Source: a bacterium | GTDB taxonomy: Bacteria; Ratteibacteria; UBA8468; B48-G9; DTJG01 | DNA: 41,558 bases | NCBI GenBank assembly: GCA_029552985.1 | Contig: JAKPDB010000002.1 | Location: forward strand, 1-41,558 | Reading direction: 5' to 3' | In this document: in pieces, positions 18,685 to 27,232 of the stretch | Numbering within the stretch: position 1 is the stretch's first letter | How the letters are laid out: each line of letters starts with the position of its first letter | Program-made: the position numbers and the translations under genes | The notes under the pieces: generated by a model | The model's input: the letters and a program-made list of their open reading frames with translations, nothing else | Database searches by the model: none | Told to the model about the DNA's origin: nothing

Positions 18685-18831
18685 ATGAAAATCAGGTTAA
18701 TGCGTTATCTCAACATGCTCAAAAAGGGCATTATTGGTATATCTATTGAACTGGTATATCCATTGATTGTTACCATTTCGGCATTTATTCTTAGCTTTAT
18801 CATGTTTATTTCGGAGATAGTCCACAGATGA
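18685..18831 (+). CDS. 48-residue single-helix membrane protein in Trk operon
   Basis: A small gene between trkA copy 2 and trkH. The ATG lies 1 nt after the trkA stop and its TGA overlaps the trkH ATG (ATGA at 18828-18831), the same junction used elsewhere in this operon. The protein has a basic N terminus (KIRLMRYLNMLKKG) and then one membrane helix at about residues 23-43 (LVYPLIVTISAFILSFIMFI). It recalls small accessory subunits of ion pumps such as KdpF, but I see no sequence match. An alternative is that it is an N-terminal helix of TrkH split off into its own frame. An AGGT at 18671 could serve as a weak ribosome site. Confidence 0.65.
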   Translation: MKIRLMRYLNMLKKGIIGISIELVYPLIVTISAFILSFIMFISEIVHR

Positions 18832-20324
18832 TTCCTGATTTTAGCAGGGATGATATTTCTGTTGTCAGTCATTATCTGGGAAAAATTTTCATTGCTTTTG
18901 CTATCGTTCAACTTTTCCCTGTATTTGTTGGATTGGTCTGTCATGAGTTTAGCCCTGTCATAGATTTTTTTATTTCAATCATTACCTGTCTTGCTTTTGG
19001 TTCTATTCTTCTTTATTTTTCTCCATCTCCCCAGGAAATCAACTGGCGGCAGGGGATGACGATTGTGGCTTCCAGCTGGTTTCTGGCGATGTGTTTTTCT
19101 GCTCTTCCTCTTTACTTAAGCGGTCATTACGCGTGTTTTCTTGATGCATGTTTTGAGTCAATGAGTGCTTATGCAACCACAGGTCTTGTTTTGGTGCAGG
19201 ACCTTGACCATATGTCTCATGCTCACAATATCTGGAGACACTTAATGTGTTTTATCGGAGGCCAGGGAATTATTCTTGTTGCACTTGTTTTTTTCTTCAG
19301 GGGAGGCGATGCGCTTAGAATCTACATTGGAGAGGCAAGGGACGATAAAATTCTTCCCAATAGTATCACCACTGCAAAGTTCATCTGGATGGTAAGTTTC
19401 ACCTATCTGATTATTTGTTCCAGTTTGCTTGCCATTATTCTTTTATTTCACGGAGTTCCTTTTCCCAGAGCTGTTTTTCATGGGGTATGTATTTTTATGG
19501 CTGGTTGGGATACTGCTGGCTTTGCTCCGCAATCACTTAATATTCTTTATTACCACAGCCCCGCATTTGAACTTGTGACAATTATTATAATCCTTCTTGG
19601 AGCAACAAGTTTTGGGGTTCATTATGCTGTATGGACAGGAAAATTTAAGGAATTGAGAGAGGACTTTGAGGTAAAAATACTGATGTTTACGATTTTTTTT
19701 ACCTACCTGATTGTTCTTGTTGGTTTTTCCAGCCTCATTGCTGATTTTCCGGATGTTTTTTCTTTCTTCAGAACAAGTTTCTATCAACTTGTTTCCGGGC
19801 ACACAGGGGTGGGTTATTCGAATATTTATTCTTCACAGCTGGCAAACTGGCCAGAACTTGCGCTTTTTGGAGTGATTGTAGCAATGGGTATCGGCGGTTG
19901 CATGAATTCCACTTCCGGTGGAATAAAGGTTTTCAGAATAGGGCTATTTTATAAGTCTGTGAAAAGAGAAATTCGTCGGCTTGCCTACCCTGAAAGTTCC
20001 TACATAAAAGAATTTTTCCATCATCAAAGAGAAATTTCTGTGGATGACACAATGGTGAAAACCGCAATGATTATTACAATGTGCTTTATTTTGCTTTATC
20101 TTTCAGGAGCCATAATTGCAAGTTTTTTTGGATACAGTTTTATCCATGGCCTTTTTGAATCTGTATCTGCTGCGGCAAATGTTGGACTTTCTGTGGGAGT
20201 TACAAGTCCATTGATGCCAGTACCTCTGAAGATCTGGTATATTTTCGAAATGTGGGCTGGAAGGCTTGAATTTTTTGCAATATTTATTCTGATAAGATTT
20301 CTCGTAAAAAGTGTGAAAAGATGA
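18828..20324 (+). CDS. trkH: TrkH/KtrB-family potassium channel subunit
   Basis: The 498-residue membrane protein moves K+ through four pore loops. All four filter-like segments are visible: SAYATTGL (first), MAGWDTAGFAP (second), SGHTGVGYS (third) and SAAANVGLS (fourth), each with the conserved glycine. About ten hydrophobic helices surround them, and an IGGQGIIL segment replaces the usual WIGGMGI form. It lies after two RCK proteins and a small membrane protein in one operon with overlapping stops and starts. The next gene overlaps its stop (ATGA at 20321-20324). Confidence 0.95.
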   Translation: MIPDFSRDDISVVSHYLGKIFIAFAIVQLFPVFVGLVCHEFSPVIDFFISIITCLAFGSILLYFSPSPQEINWRQGMTIVASSWFLAMCFSALPLYLSGHYACFLDACFESMSAYATTGLVLVQDLDHMSHAHNIWRHLMCFIGGQGIILVALVFFFRGGDALRIYIGEARDDKILPNSITTAKFIWMVSFTYLIICSSLLAIILLFHGVPFPRAVFHGVCIFMAGWDTAGFAPQSLNILYYHSPAFELVTIIIILLGATSFGVHYAVWTGKFKELREDFEVKILMFTIFFTYLIVLVGFSSLIADFPDVFSFFRTSFYQLVSGHTGVGYSNIYSSQLANWPELALFGVIVAMGIGGCMNSTSGGIKVFRIGLFYKSVKREIRRLAYPESSYIKEFFHHQREISVDDTMVKTAMIITMCFILLYLSGAIIASFFGYSFIHGLFESVSAAANVGLSVGVTSPLMPVPLKIWYIFEMWAGRLEFFAIFILIRFLVKSVKR

Positions 20325-20809
20325 AAACCAAAAGTATTGCTTTTGTTGTCTTGTTGGCTATGACTGCTTTTTGTCACGGTCAGAGTATTCCGGCCCTGGT
20401 CAGCAATCCGGATTTGTTTGATGGGAAAATTGTGACTGTCGATGGCGAACTTGTGGGAGATATCATTGAGGGTAAAGGTGGTTTCTGGGTGAATGTTCTT
20501 GAAGCAGATGTTGCCATTGGTGTTTGGTGCCCTTCGAATACAAGAGAAAAAATTAAATTCCTTGGCAAGTATGATGTTGAGGGAGATGTTGTCAGAATTA
20601 CAGGTGTATTTCATAAAAGATGTGTGGAACACACAGGCGATACAGATATTCATGCTGGTTCAATTGAAGTTTTGAAACAGGGCAGGATAAAGGAGGAGCA
20701 AATACCGATAGAAAAAGTTATTTTTGCGTTTTCTCTTGGTATTGTAAGCCTTGCAGCAATAGGTCTTCTTCACATATTGACCCGCAGAGAATCCCTTCCC
20801 GGTGATTGA
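20321..20809 (+). CDS. exported OB-fold-like protein with C-terminal membrane anchor
   Basis: A 162-residue protein with a signal peptide (MKTKSIAFVVLLAMTAFCHG). A beta-rich domain at about 25-125 (KIVTVDGELVGDI, then FWVNV and VRITGVF) looks like a single OB-fold. A C-terminal helix (about 133-152) would anchor it, followed by a basic tail. OB-fold proteins of this sort are found in bacterial periplasms, with unknown ligands. It ends the potassium operon. Its last 92 nt overlap the 3' end of miaB on the other strand. Confidence 0.65.
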   Translation: MKTKSIAFVVLLAMTAFCHGQSIPALVSNPDLFDGKIVTVDGELVGDIIEGKGGFWVNVLEADVAIGVWCPSNTREKIKFLGKYDVEGDVVRITGVFHKRCVEHTGDTDIHAGSIEVLKQGRIKEEQIPIEKVIFAFSLGIVSLAAIGLLHILTRRESLPGD

Positions 20810-22070
20810 TGATTTTGACTTTTACAATTTTCCCAAGAATGTTTTTATTACATTGAAATGCGACAGGAATTCCCTGAATATTTTTCCCGATGATTTGTAA
20901 TGGATTTTTGACGCTAATTTTTTCAGCCAGCACCTGGCATGTTTTTCCAGTGAAGGAAGACAGAATTTCGTTGCTGATTTTTCTTTGCATGTCAAGTATT
21001 ATTTTATGCCTTCGTTCTTTTTCTTCTTTTGGTGTATCATCTTTCATTCCATACGCCTTTGTCATTGGTCTTGGTGAGTATTTGAAGATAAACAATTCAT
21101 TAAATCTTGTTTTTTCAACTATTTCACAGGTTTTTCTGAAATCTTGCTCTGTTTCTCCGGGAAATCCTACCATAATATCAGAGGTGATTGAAATTTCTGG
21201 CATCATATTTCTTGCCATTTCAACGACTTTAAGGAATTTTTCAACTGTATACTTTCTATTCATTGCTTTTAAAATTTTGTTGGAGCCACTTTGAAGTGGT
21301 ATGTGTAGATGCTTGAAAACTTTTGGGCATTCAGCCATTGTTTGTAAAATTTTTTCTCCTGTATCCTCTGGATGGGATGTCAAAAATCCTATTCTTAACA
21401 GACCATCAATTTCTGCAATCTCGCGGACAAGGTCAGCGAAATCATAGCCATCTGTAAGATCCTTTCCGTATTCGTTAACATTCTGTCCCAGAAGTGTTAC
21501 TGACTTAATCCCTTTCTCAACCGCACATTTAACCTCCCGCAAAATATCTTCTCGCTTTCTGCTTTTAAGTTTTCCTCTTGCAAGTGGAACAACACAATAT
21601 GAGCAAAAATTATTACACCCTTTTGTAATAGGCACATCCATCGTGACATCATTTTTAGAAGGTATATACTGAACAAAAGGGTTGTTATTTTCGCCAGTTC
21701 TGATAATAATTTCCTTGCCTGTGCAACCAGTAAGAATATCAGGGATACTGGCAAGATGATTTGGTCCACACACAATATCCAGAAACGGTAGCTGTTTCAA
21801 TATTTTTTCACCATAAAGATTTGCTGTACACCCAAGAAGTCCCAGCACGACGCCATTTTTTTTCAGGTGTTTGTTGCTTTTGAGAAAAGAAAGCACTCTG
21901 TTTTCTGCTTTCTGTCTTATGCTACAGCCAATGGCTATTACCACATCAGCTTTATTGATATCGTCTGTGTTTTCCCAGCCAGATTTTATAAGCAATTTTT
22001 GCAATCTTTCAGATTCAGCAAAGTTCATCTGGCATCCGTAAGTTTTGATAAAAAATTTCTTTTTCATCAC
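20718..22070 (-). CDS. miaB: tRNA-2-methylthio-N6-dimethylallyladenosine synthase
   Basis: Adds the methylthio group to i6A37 of tRNAs. The 450-residue protein has the N-terminal cluster cysteines C13 (TYGCQMN), C49 and C81, the radical SAM motif C152-x3-C156-x2-C159 (KGCNNFCSYCV), and a C-terminal TRAM-like domain. GQNVNEYG and HIPLQSGSNKIL are family hallmarks. The KGCNNFCSYCVVP form points to MiaB rather than RimO or MtaB. Two ATGs are in tandem at the start; either may be used. It follows the DUF4321 gene by 7 nt, and its 3' end runs 92 nt into the opposite-strand OB-fold gene. Confidence 0.93.
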   Translation of the reverse strand: MMKKKFFIKTYGCQMNFAESERLQKLLIKSGWENTDDINKADVVIAIGCSIRQKAENRVLSFLKSNKHLKKNGVVLGLLGCTANLYGEKILKQLPFLDIVCGPNHLASIPDILTGCTGKEIIIRTGENNNPFVQYIPSKNDVTMDVPITKGCNNFCSYCVVPLARGKLKSRKREDILREVKCAVEKGIKSVTLLGQNVNEYGKDLTDGYDFADLVREIAEIDGLLRIGFLTSHPEDTGEKILQTMAECPKVFKHLHIPLQSGSNKILKAMNRKYTVEKFLKVVEMARNMMPEISITSDIMVGFPGETEQDFRKTCEIVEKTRFNELFIFKYSPRPMTKAYGMKDDTPKEEKERRHKIILDMQRKISNEILSSFTGKTCQVLAEKISVKNPLQIIGKNIQGIPVAFQCNKNILGKIVKVKIINHREGILCGSICEEDLLLQGLQYQEKTQK

Positions 22071-22077
22071 AGAAAAG

Positions 22078-22350
22078 TTATTTTGAACCAGCCAGTTCTC
22101 TTACAAGCAGTATAGTGGTTGAAATCAGCAGTCCAAGCCAGGAAAAAGTGTTTGAGAGAATTCTTATACCGATGTTAACATTGATGACCTTCAAATTTAA
22201 GTTTAATGTGTCAAATCCTGATAGAATGCCAGGTGCGAAAAATGGCAGATTTGTAAGGTTTTCTGGCAGCAATAGTGATAATATCTCGCCAATTGTAGTA
22301 CCAATAAGAAAACCCAAAAGTAAAATCAGAAAATATGTCATCAATTTCAT
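22078..22350 (-). CDS. DUF4321-like small membrane protein
   Basis: Ninety residues with two predicted membrane helices (about 3-27 and 67-85). The pattern LILLLGFLIGTTIGEIL, then a short loop rich in Pro and Phe, then LNLKVINVNIGIRI matches what I know of the DUF4321 family, whose function is unknown. It is the first gene of a minus-strand pair with miaB. Its ATG lies only six bases after a good -10 element, and no Shine-Dalgarno sequence is visible, so it is probably read from a leaderless mRNA. Confidence 0.7.
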   Translation of the reverse strand: MKLMTYFLILLLGFLIGTTIGEILSLLLPENLTNLPFFAPGILSGFDTLNLNLKVINVNIGIRILSNTFSWLGLLISTTILLVRELAGSK

Positions 22351-22356
22351 TAAAAT

Positions 22357-22384
22357 ATTTTACTGTTTATTTTGAGTGCGTCAA
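22357..22384 (-). promoter_or_regulatory. promoter for DUF4321-miaB, leaderless
   Basis: On the minus strand TTGACG (22379-22384) and TAAAAT (22357-22362) are separated by 16 nt. The -10 ends six bases before the ATG at 22350, so the transcript should begin at or beside the start codon. Confidence 0.6.
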
Positions 22385-22401
22385 AATCAGCATTGTTTTT
22401 C

Positions 22402-22429
22402 TGGACTTGTTGTGTGTATGTGGTAAAAT
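22402..22429 (+). promoter_or_regulatory. candidate promoter for the beta-propeller gene
   Basis: TGGACT at 22402-22407 and TAAAAT at 22424-22429 have a 16-nt spacer. Transcription would start near 22436, about 15 nt before the ATG at 22451, leaving room for an AAAGG-type ribosome site. It faces away from the DUF4321 promoter in the same 100-bp gap. Confidence 0.4.
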
Positions 22430-22450
22430 CTTGTAACAACCCAAAGGCCT

Positions 22451-23563
22451 ATGGAAATAAAACCGTTAACTCCTGAGAATGCCATATGTTTTTTTGGTTA
22501 TTACGATAAGAAACAGATAAGTCCTTCTGGAAAACACTTTCTATTTCTGAAAGTCAATTTTCAGGTTAGAGAGCCGGCTGAAAATGATATGGCGGAAATA
22601 TTTGTGGGTGAAATTGAAAAATCAAAATATGAAAAGATAGATGGGACATATGCCTGGAATTTTCAGCAAGGATGTATGCTTGGATGGTTGTCAGACGAAG
22701 AAATAATTTATAATGTCGGGATAAAAGGAGAGTTATTTTCAAAAATCTATAACATAAGAAATGGTAAGAGCAAAATAATGGAAAGACCTGTAAGTTGTTT
22801 TCATCCTGACAAAAAGATCGCTTTGAGTTTTAATTTTGCGAGACTTGCCAAATGGAGACCTGGATACGGATATCAGGGAGTTAGAGACAGATTTGAAAAT
22901 GAAAAATGGCCTGAAAAAGATGGCATCTATTTTATTGATTTAGAATCCGGCCAAAACAAATTGATAGTGCCACTTTCAAAAATGCTTGAATTCAGAAGAG
23001 AAAAAGAAGTTCCAAATTCTTATGGATGGTTTAATCATACCTTATTCAGCAGAGACGCAAAAAGATTCTGTTTCGTCAACAGGTGGAAAGAAAAACCTGA
23101 ACAAATTCACAGAACAAGACTTATGACATCTGACATAGAAGGACAGAAAATTTATGACCTCATTGATTCTTATCTCATTTCCCATTTTGACTGGAAGAAT
23201 GGAAAAGAGATCGTGGTATGGGCTGAAATACAGGGACAACGAGCATTTTATCTTGTTGAGGATAAAGCAGGAAGATATAGGAAAATAAGTGATAAAATAC
23301 AAACAGGAGACGGTCACTGTTCGTTTTCAAAGGACAAAAAACGCATTCTTTATGACACATATCCCATCGATGGCTATCGTTATCTCAAAATTTTTGACAC
23401 CCAGAAAGATAAAGAAATAATTCTGGAAAAATTTTATTCAATACCCGAAATCACAGGACCAATCAGATGTGATTTGCACCCACGATGGGAATCTGAAAAT
23501 GAAATTACCATAGATTCAATACACGAAAATTATAGAAGGAGTTATCTTGTAAAATTTTCCTAA
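22451..23563 (+). CDS. beta-propeller protein, PL22-like
   Basis: A 370-residue cytoplasmic-type protein without a signal peptide. It is built of repeated beta-blade segments such as WFNHTLFSRDAKRFCFVNRW (about 193-212), SHFDWKNGKEIVVWAE, and GDGHCSFSKDKKRILYDTYP. The His residues ahead of several blades and the HPRW near 344-347 recall the oligogalacturonate lyase family (PL22), in which His residues bind the metal. A generic TolB/WD40-like propeller is the alternative. It stands alone between its own promoter and the MFS gene, 82 nt downstream. Substrate not shown. Confidence 0.5.
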   Translation: MEIKPLTPENAICFFGYYDKKQISPSGKHFLFLKVNFQVREPAENDMAEIFVGEIEKSKYEKIDGTYAWNFQQGCMLGWLSDEEIIYNVGIKGELFSKIYNIRNGKSKIMERPVSCFHPDKKIALSFNFARLAKWRPGYGYQGVRDRFENEKWPEKDGIYFIDLESGQNKLIVPLSKMLEFRREKEVPNSYGWFNHTLFSRDAKRFCFVNRWKEKPEQIHRTRLMTSDIEGQKIYDLIDSYLISHFDWKNGKEIVVWAEIQGQRAFYLVEDKAGRYRKISDKIQTGDGHCSFSKDKKRILYDTYPIDGYRYLKIFDTQKDKEIILEKFYSIPEITGPIRCDLHPRWESENEITIDSIHENYRRSYLVKFS

Positions 23564-23574
23564 CGTTTAATGAG

Positions 23575-23603
23575 TTGATAGTAGTGTGATTATGTGATAT
23601 ATA
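23575..23603 (+). promoter_or_regulatory. promoter for the MFS gene
   Basis: TTGATA at 23575-23580, a 17-nt spacer and TATATA at 23598-23603. Transcription would start near 23610, about 36 nt before the start codon, leaving room for the GGAGG site at 23636-23640. Confidence 0.5.
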
Positions 23604-23645
23604 TTACCGAAAATTCAGAAATTATTTAATATTCTGGAGGTGCGG

Positions 23646-24920
23646 GTGTCGTTTTTAGCAACTCTCAGGGCCTTGCGTAATCGTAATTATCGACTTTTTT
23701 TCTTTGGAAACGGTATTTCTCTGATAGGCACCTGGGTTCAGACAGTGACTGTGGGATGGCTTGTATACAGGTTAAGCCATTCTTCGTACATTCTTGGAAT
23801 CGCAGGCGCCCTTGGTACACTGCCCATTCTTTTGTTTTCAATCTTTGGTGGTTATGTTGCTGACAGGATTAACAGATTCAAAATTATTCTTACAACTCAA
23901 ACATCTGCAATGATACAGGCATTTACACTTGCAATACTGACTCTTACAGGCAGCATCAAAGTTAATCATATTTTTTTCCTTTCTTTTGTCCTGGGCGCAA
24001 TCAATGCGTTTGACATTCCCGCAAGGCAGGCATTTGTTGTGAACATCGTAGAAAAAAAAGAAGACCTTCCCAATGCGATTGCCTTGAATTCCTTCCTTGT
24101 CAACAGTGCGCGGTTAATCGGTCCTTCCATAGCAGGAGTGCTGATTGCTGCTGTGGGTGAAGGTGTTTGTTTTCTTATCAATGCCATCAGTTACATTGCT
24201 GTGATTGGTGCTCTTTTGATGATGCGTGCGCCAGAAACTGTAATTGGTAATCCCGTACCGAGTTCAGAAAACGTGATGAAAAAATTACAGGAAGGTTTCA
24301 GGTATGTGAAAACATTTGTACCGGTGCGTACGATAATCCTGTATGTGGCATTTTTCAGTATATTTGGGATGTTTTATGGAGTACTGATGCCTGTGTTTGC
24401 AAAGGAAGTATTTCACGGCAATGCCAGAACACTGGGGTTTCTTGTAGGAAGCGGTGGAGTTGGAGCAATTATTGGCGCGATTTTTCTTGCTTCGCGGCAC
24501 GCCCATGCAGGGCTTGGTAAAGTCATTTATTTTGCGGGACTTGTGTTTGGTGTATGTCTGATTCTATTTTCTCATTGTAAAACTTTCTGGTTTGCTGTAA
24601 TGATTTTGGTCATCGTTGGCGCAGCCATGGTTCTTCAAATCGTCACAGCAAACATTATTATTCAGACACTTGTTCCTGATGAGAAACGGGGTAGGGTAAT
24701 GAGTTTTCATACCATTGCTTTCATGGGCACCCAACCTGCTGGCTCATATCTTGCGGGACTATTAGGTAAAACAATGGGCATTCAGAATACAGTGATGCTT
24801 GGAGGGATTTTGTGTATTATTGGCAGCATGATTTTGAAAAAAAGTTATATGTCATTCTTAAAAGATGTGGGTGAAGAAAATCCACAAAAAAATTTGATAA
24901 AGAAAATTTTTATCGGTTAA
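23646..24920 (+). CDS. MFS exporter (EntS-like group)
   Basis: A roughly 424-residue transporter with about 12 membrane helices. The N terminus (ALRNRNYRLFFFGNGISLIG) and GGYVADRINR loop are typical of the MFS_3/EntS-like branch, which includes siderophore and drug exporters. Neither substrate nor direction can be read from sequence. Two GTG codons are possible starts: the one at 23646 lies 5 nt after GGAGG and is preferred over 23640, which overlaps that site. It converges with nadE so closely that the two stop codons share TTAA at 24917-24920. Confidence 0.85.
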   Translation: MSFLATLRALRNRNYRLFFFGNGISLIGTWVQTVTVGWLVYRLSHSSYILGIAGALGTLPILLFSIFGGYVADRINRFKIILTTQTSAMIQAFTLAILTLTGSIKVNHIFFLSFVLGAINAFDIPARQAFVVNIVEKKEDLPNAIALNSFLVNSARLIGPSIAGVLIAAVGEGVCFLINAISYIAVIGALLMMRAPETVIGNPVPSSENVMKKLQEGFRYVKTFVPVRTIILYVAFFSIFGMFYGVLMPVFAKEVFHGNARTLGFLVGSGGVGAIIGAIFLASRHAHAGLGKVIYFAGLVFGVCLILFSHCKTFWFAVMILVIVGAAMVLQIVTANIIIQTLVPDEKRGRVMSFHTIAFMGTQPAGSYLAGLLGKTMGIQNTVMLGGILCIIGSMILKKSYMSFLKDVGEENPQKNLIKKIFIG

Positions 24921-26596
24921 CCCTGATATTTATTTGTAATAGGCATTCTTCTATCTTTCCCGAATGAACGAGGGGTAATTTTTATGCCTGGTGGCGCCTG
25001 TCTTCTTTTATACTCACTTTTATCAACCATTCTTACGATTTTTCTAACCATCGTTTCTTCAAATCCAGATTTAATAATACCTGTGATACTCTTGTTATCT
25101 TCAACGTACATTTTCAGAATTTTATCAAGAATTTCATAGGGTGGAAGTGTATCAGTGTCTTTCTGGTTGGGTTTGAGTTCTGCTGTTGGTTCTTTTTTGA
25201 TAATACTATCTGGGATTACTTTTCCACTGTGATTTCGGTATTCTGCAAGTCGATAGACCAGTGTTTTCGGCACATCTTTGAGAATAGCAAAACCACCAGC
25301 CATATCTCCATACAATGTTGCATAACCTGTGCTGACTTCTGATTTATTGCCCGTCGTAAGCACCAAGTATCCGAATTTGTTTGATAAAGCCATAAGAATG
25401 TTTCCCCTGATTCTTGCCTGAATGTTTTCTTCAGTAATGTCGGGTTTTGTGCCTTTAAAATATTTCTCAAGTGTTCGCAGGTACGATGCAAAAATTTCAT
25501 CGATAGGGATTGTCATCAGCTCAATGCCAAGATTTTCCGCAAGTTTCTTTGCGTCAATTTCAGATTGTTGTGAGGTGAATCGAGAAGGCATAAAAACGCC
25601 CTTGACCTTTTCCTTTCCCAGAGCGTCAACAGCAATTGTTGTTACAAGGGCAGAATCAATACCTCCACTGATTCCAACGACCACCTTCGAGAAACTGTTT
25701 TTTTCAACGTAATCTCTTAACCCAAGAATCAGCGCATGGTATACTTCATCTTCTACTGAAAGATGTTTTGCAAAAAACGCAGGGACTGGCTTTTTTTCTT
25801 TTGGTTTCATGTACAGTTCAGCATCATTTCTGAACTTTCTCACTTCCACTTCAATATCTGTGATCAGAAGTTGTTCCTTGAACGCCTGCGCTCTGGAGAT
25901 GACTTTTCCTGCGGGTGAGGCCACAAAACTCTGCCCATCAAAAACAAGTTCATCTTGCCCACCCACAAGATTTGTGTAAACAATGTAAACATTGTTTTTC
26001 TTAGCCATGCCAGTTGCGATTTTTTCTCTTTCTTTGATTTTTTCCATGTGATATGGGGAAGCATTGATATTGATAATAAATGATGCTCCTGACTTTGCCT
26101 GCTTGTGTGTTGGACCGATATCGTGCCAGATATCTTCACAGATACTAACTCCGAAAATGCAGAGGCCATTTTGTATTTGAACTTTGAAAACAGAACCTGT
26201 GTCCCCGGGTGTGAAGTACCTCACTTCATCAAAGACCCCATAATTGGGAAGAAGTATTTTGTGATAGACTGCTTTAATTTTTTTCTGGTTAATGATAGCA
26301 GCAGCATTAAAAATTTTCGATTTTATCATATCAACGAAACCTAAGATTGCGATAATTTCATCAGTTTGACTTGCAATAAATTTCAACGTTTTGATGTTAT
26401 CTTCAATAAACGATTGTTTTAGCAGAAGGTCTTCAGGAGGATATCCTGTAATAGCAAGTTCAGGAAAGGCGATGATGTCGGCGCCGAGTTCCTGCGCCCT
26501 TTTTATAAAATCGACAATTTTCCCTGCGTTACCGGTTAAGTCGCCAACAGTGGTATTAATCTGGCCACACGCTATACGAATTGATGTTTTTTTCAT
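24917..26596 (-). CDS. nadE: glutamine-dependent NAD+ synthetase
   Basis: Amidates nicotinic acid adenine dinucleotide to NAD+ with glutamine as nitrogen donor. In the 559-residue protein residues 1-260 form a nitrilase-type glutaminase with triad E46 (FPELAITGYPPEDL), K113 (HKILLPNYGVFDE) and C153 (SICEDIW). The rest is the synthetase domain with the ATP loop SGGIDS at 310-315 and GNILMALSNK later. The frame opens eight codons earlier at a GTG, but the ATG at 26596 follows an AAGGG site and gives the normal start. It shares a symmetric promoter region with the AMMECR1 gene. Confidence 0.95.
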   Translation of the reverse strand: MKKTSIRIACGQINTTVGDLTGNAGKIVDFIKRAQELGADIIAFPELAITGYPPEDLLLKQSFIEDNIKTLKFIASQTDEIIAILGFVDMIKSKIFNAAAIINQKKIKAVYHKILLPNYGVFDEVRYFTPGDTGSVFKVQIQNGLCIFGVSICEDIWHDIGPTHKQAKSGASFIININASPYHMEKIKEREKIATGMAKKNNVYIVYTNLVGGQDELVFDGQSFVASPAGKVISRAQAFKEQLLITDIEVEVRKFRNDAELYMKPKEKKPVPAFFAKHLSVEDEVYHALILGLRDYVEKNSFSKVVVGISGGIDSALVTTIAVDALGKEKVKGVFMPSRFTSQQSEIDAKKLAENLGIELMTIPIDEIFASYLRTLEKYFKGTKPDITEENIQARIRGNILMALSNKFGYLVLTTGNKSEVSTGYATLYGDMAGGFAILKDVPKTLVYRLAEYRNHSGKVIPDSIIKKEPTAELKPNQKDTDTLPPYEILDKILKMYVEDNKSITGIIKSGFEETMVRKIVRMVDKSEYKRRQAPPGIKITPRSFGKDRRMPITNKYQG

Positions 26597-26609
26597 GTCT
26601 TGTGCCCTT

Positions 26610-26658
26610 TTGTGAAACACGGTTTTTATAGTATACTTCCATTAGAAATGAAATCCAA
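26610..26658. promoter_or_regulatory. divergent promoter with symmetric -10 (nadE / AMMECR1)
   Basis: The palindrome AGTATACT at 26630-26637 supplies a TATACT -10 in each direction. To the right, TTGTGA at 26610-26615 lies 16 nt upstream of TATACT at 26632-26637. To the left, TTGGAT (minus strand, 26653-26658) lies 17 nt from TATACT at 26630-26635. Rightward transcription would begin about 4 nt before the AMMECR1 ATG; leftward would leave a leader of about 25 nt for nadE. Confidence 0.55.
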
Positions 26659-27232
26659 ATTATGCTGTATAAAAAAAGATTTCGTTGTACTGTTTTCTGT
26701 AAACCTGATACTGCCTGGTTTTATTGGAAACACTGCAATTTCTCTATGCAGGAAGGCAGTTGAAAAGTACCTCACATCTGGCGAAACAATCGAGGGAAAA
26801 AATTTGCCAGATGTTTTTGGTGAAAAAATTCCAGTATTTGTTTCATTGAAAAAAGGAAACCAGACAAGGGGTTGTGCTGGAACTTTTTCATTAGAAGACA
26901 CATTTGCTGAAAATCTTATTCATTTTTCCATTATTGCAGCAGCGCATGATACCAGATATAGACCAATCAGCCAGCAGGAATTGAAGGACATCAGAATACA
27001 GATAACAATACCACAGCAACCAGTTGAAATACCGTCCATAGAATTTTATAATCCAGAAACAGAAGGTTTGATTGTTAAAAAGCAGGATAAATTGGGGATA
27101 GTGTTGCCGAAAGAAGCAAAAACTTCTAATTATGCGTTAAGGATAGGTTTGAGAAACGCAGGTATCGAAGATAAGGAGGGAATAAAACTATTTAAGTTCA
27201 AAGCACAAATTTTTTTAGAGGAGAAAAAATGA
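26648..27232 (+). CDS. AMMECR1-domain protein
   Basis: A 194-residue protein. From about residue 32 it matches the AMMECR1 family: AISLCRKAVEKYL, then NQTRGCAGTFSLEDTFAENL with the family's RGC-G motif, and LGIVLPKEA near the end. The family is found in all domains of life and its activity is unresolved; it has been linked to radical SAM and Memo proteins, neither of which is next door. The first 31 residues are unusual, with a hydrophobic run (FVVLFSVNLILPGF) that could be a membrane segment. I place the start at the ATG at 26648, which lacks a Shine-Dalgarno site but sits just after the promoter. Its stop overlaps the alpha-2-macroglobulin start (ATGA). Confidence 0.85.
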   Translation: MKSKLCCIKKDFVVLFSVNLILPGFIGNTAISLCRKAVEKYLTSGETIEGKNLPDVFGEKIPVFVSLKKGNQTRGCAGTFSLEDTFAENLIHFSIIAAAHDTRYRPISQQELKDIRIQITIPQQPVEIPSIEFYNPETEGLIVKKQDKLGIVLPKEAKTSNYALRIGLRNAGIEDKEGIKLFKFKAQIFLEEKK

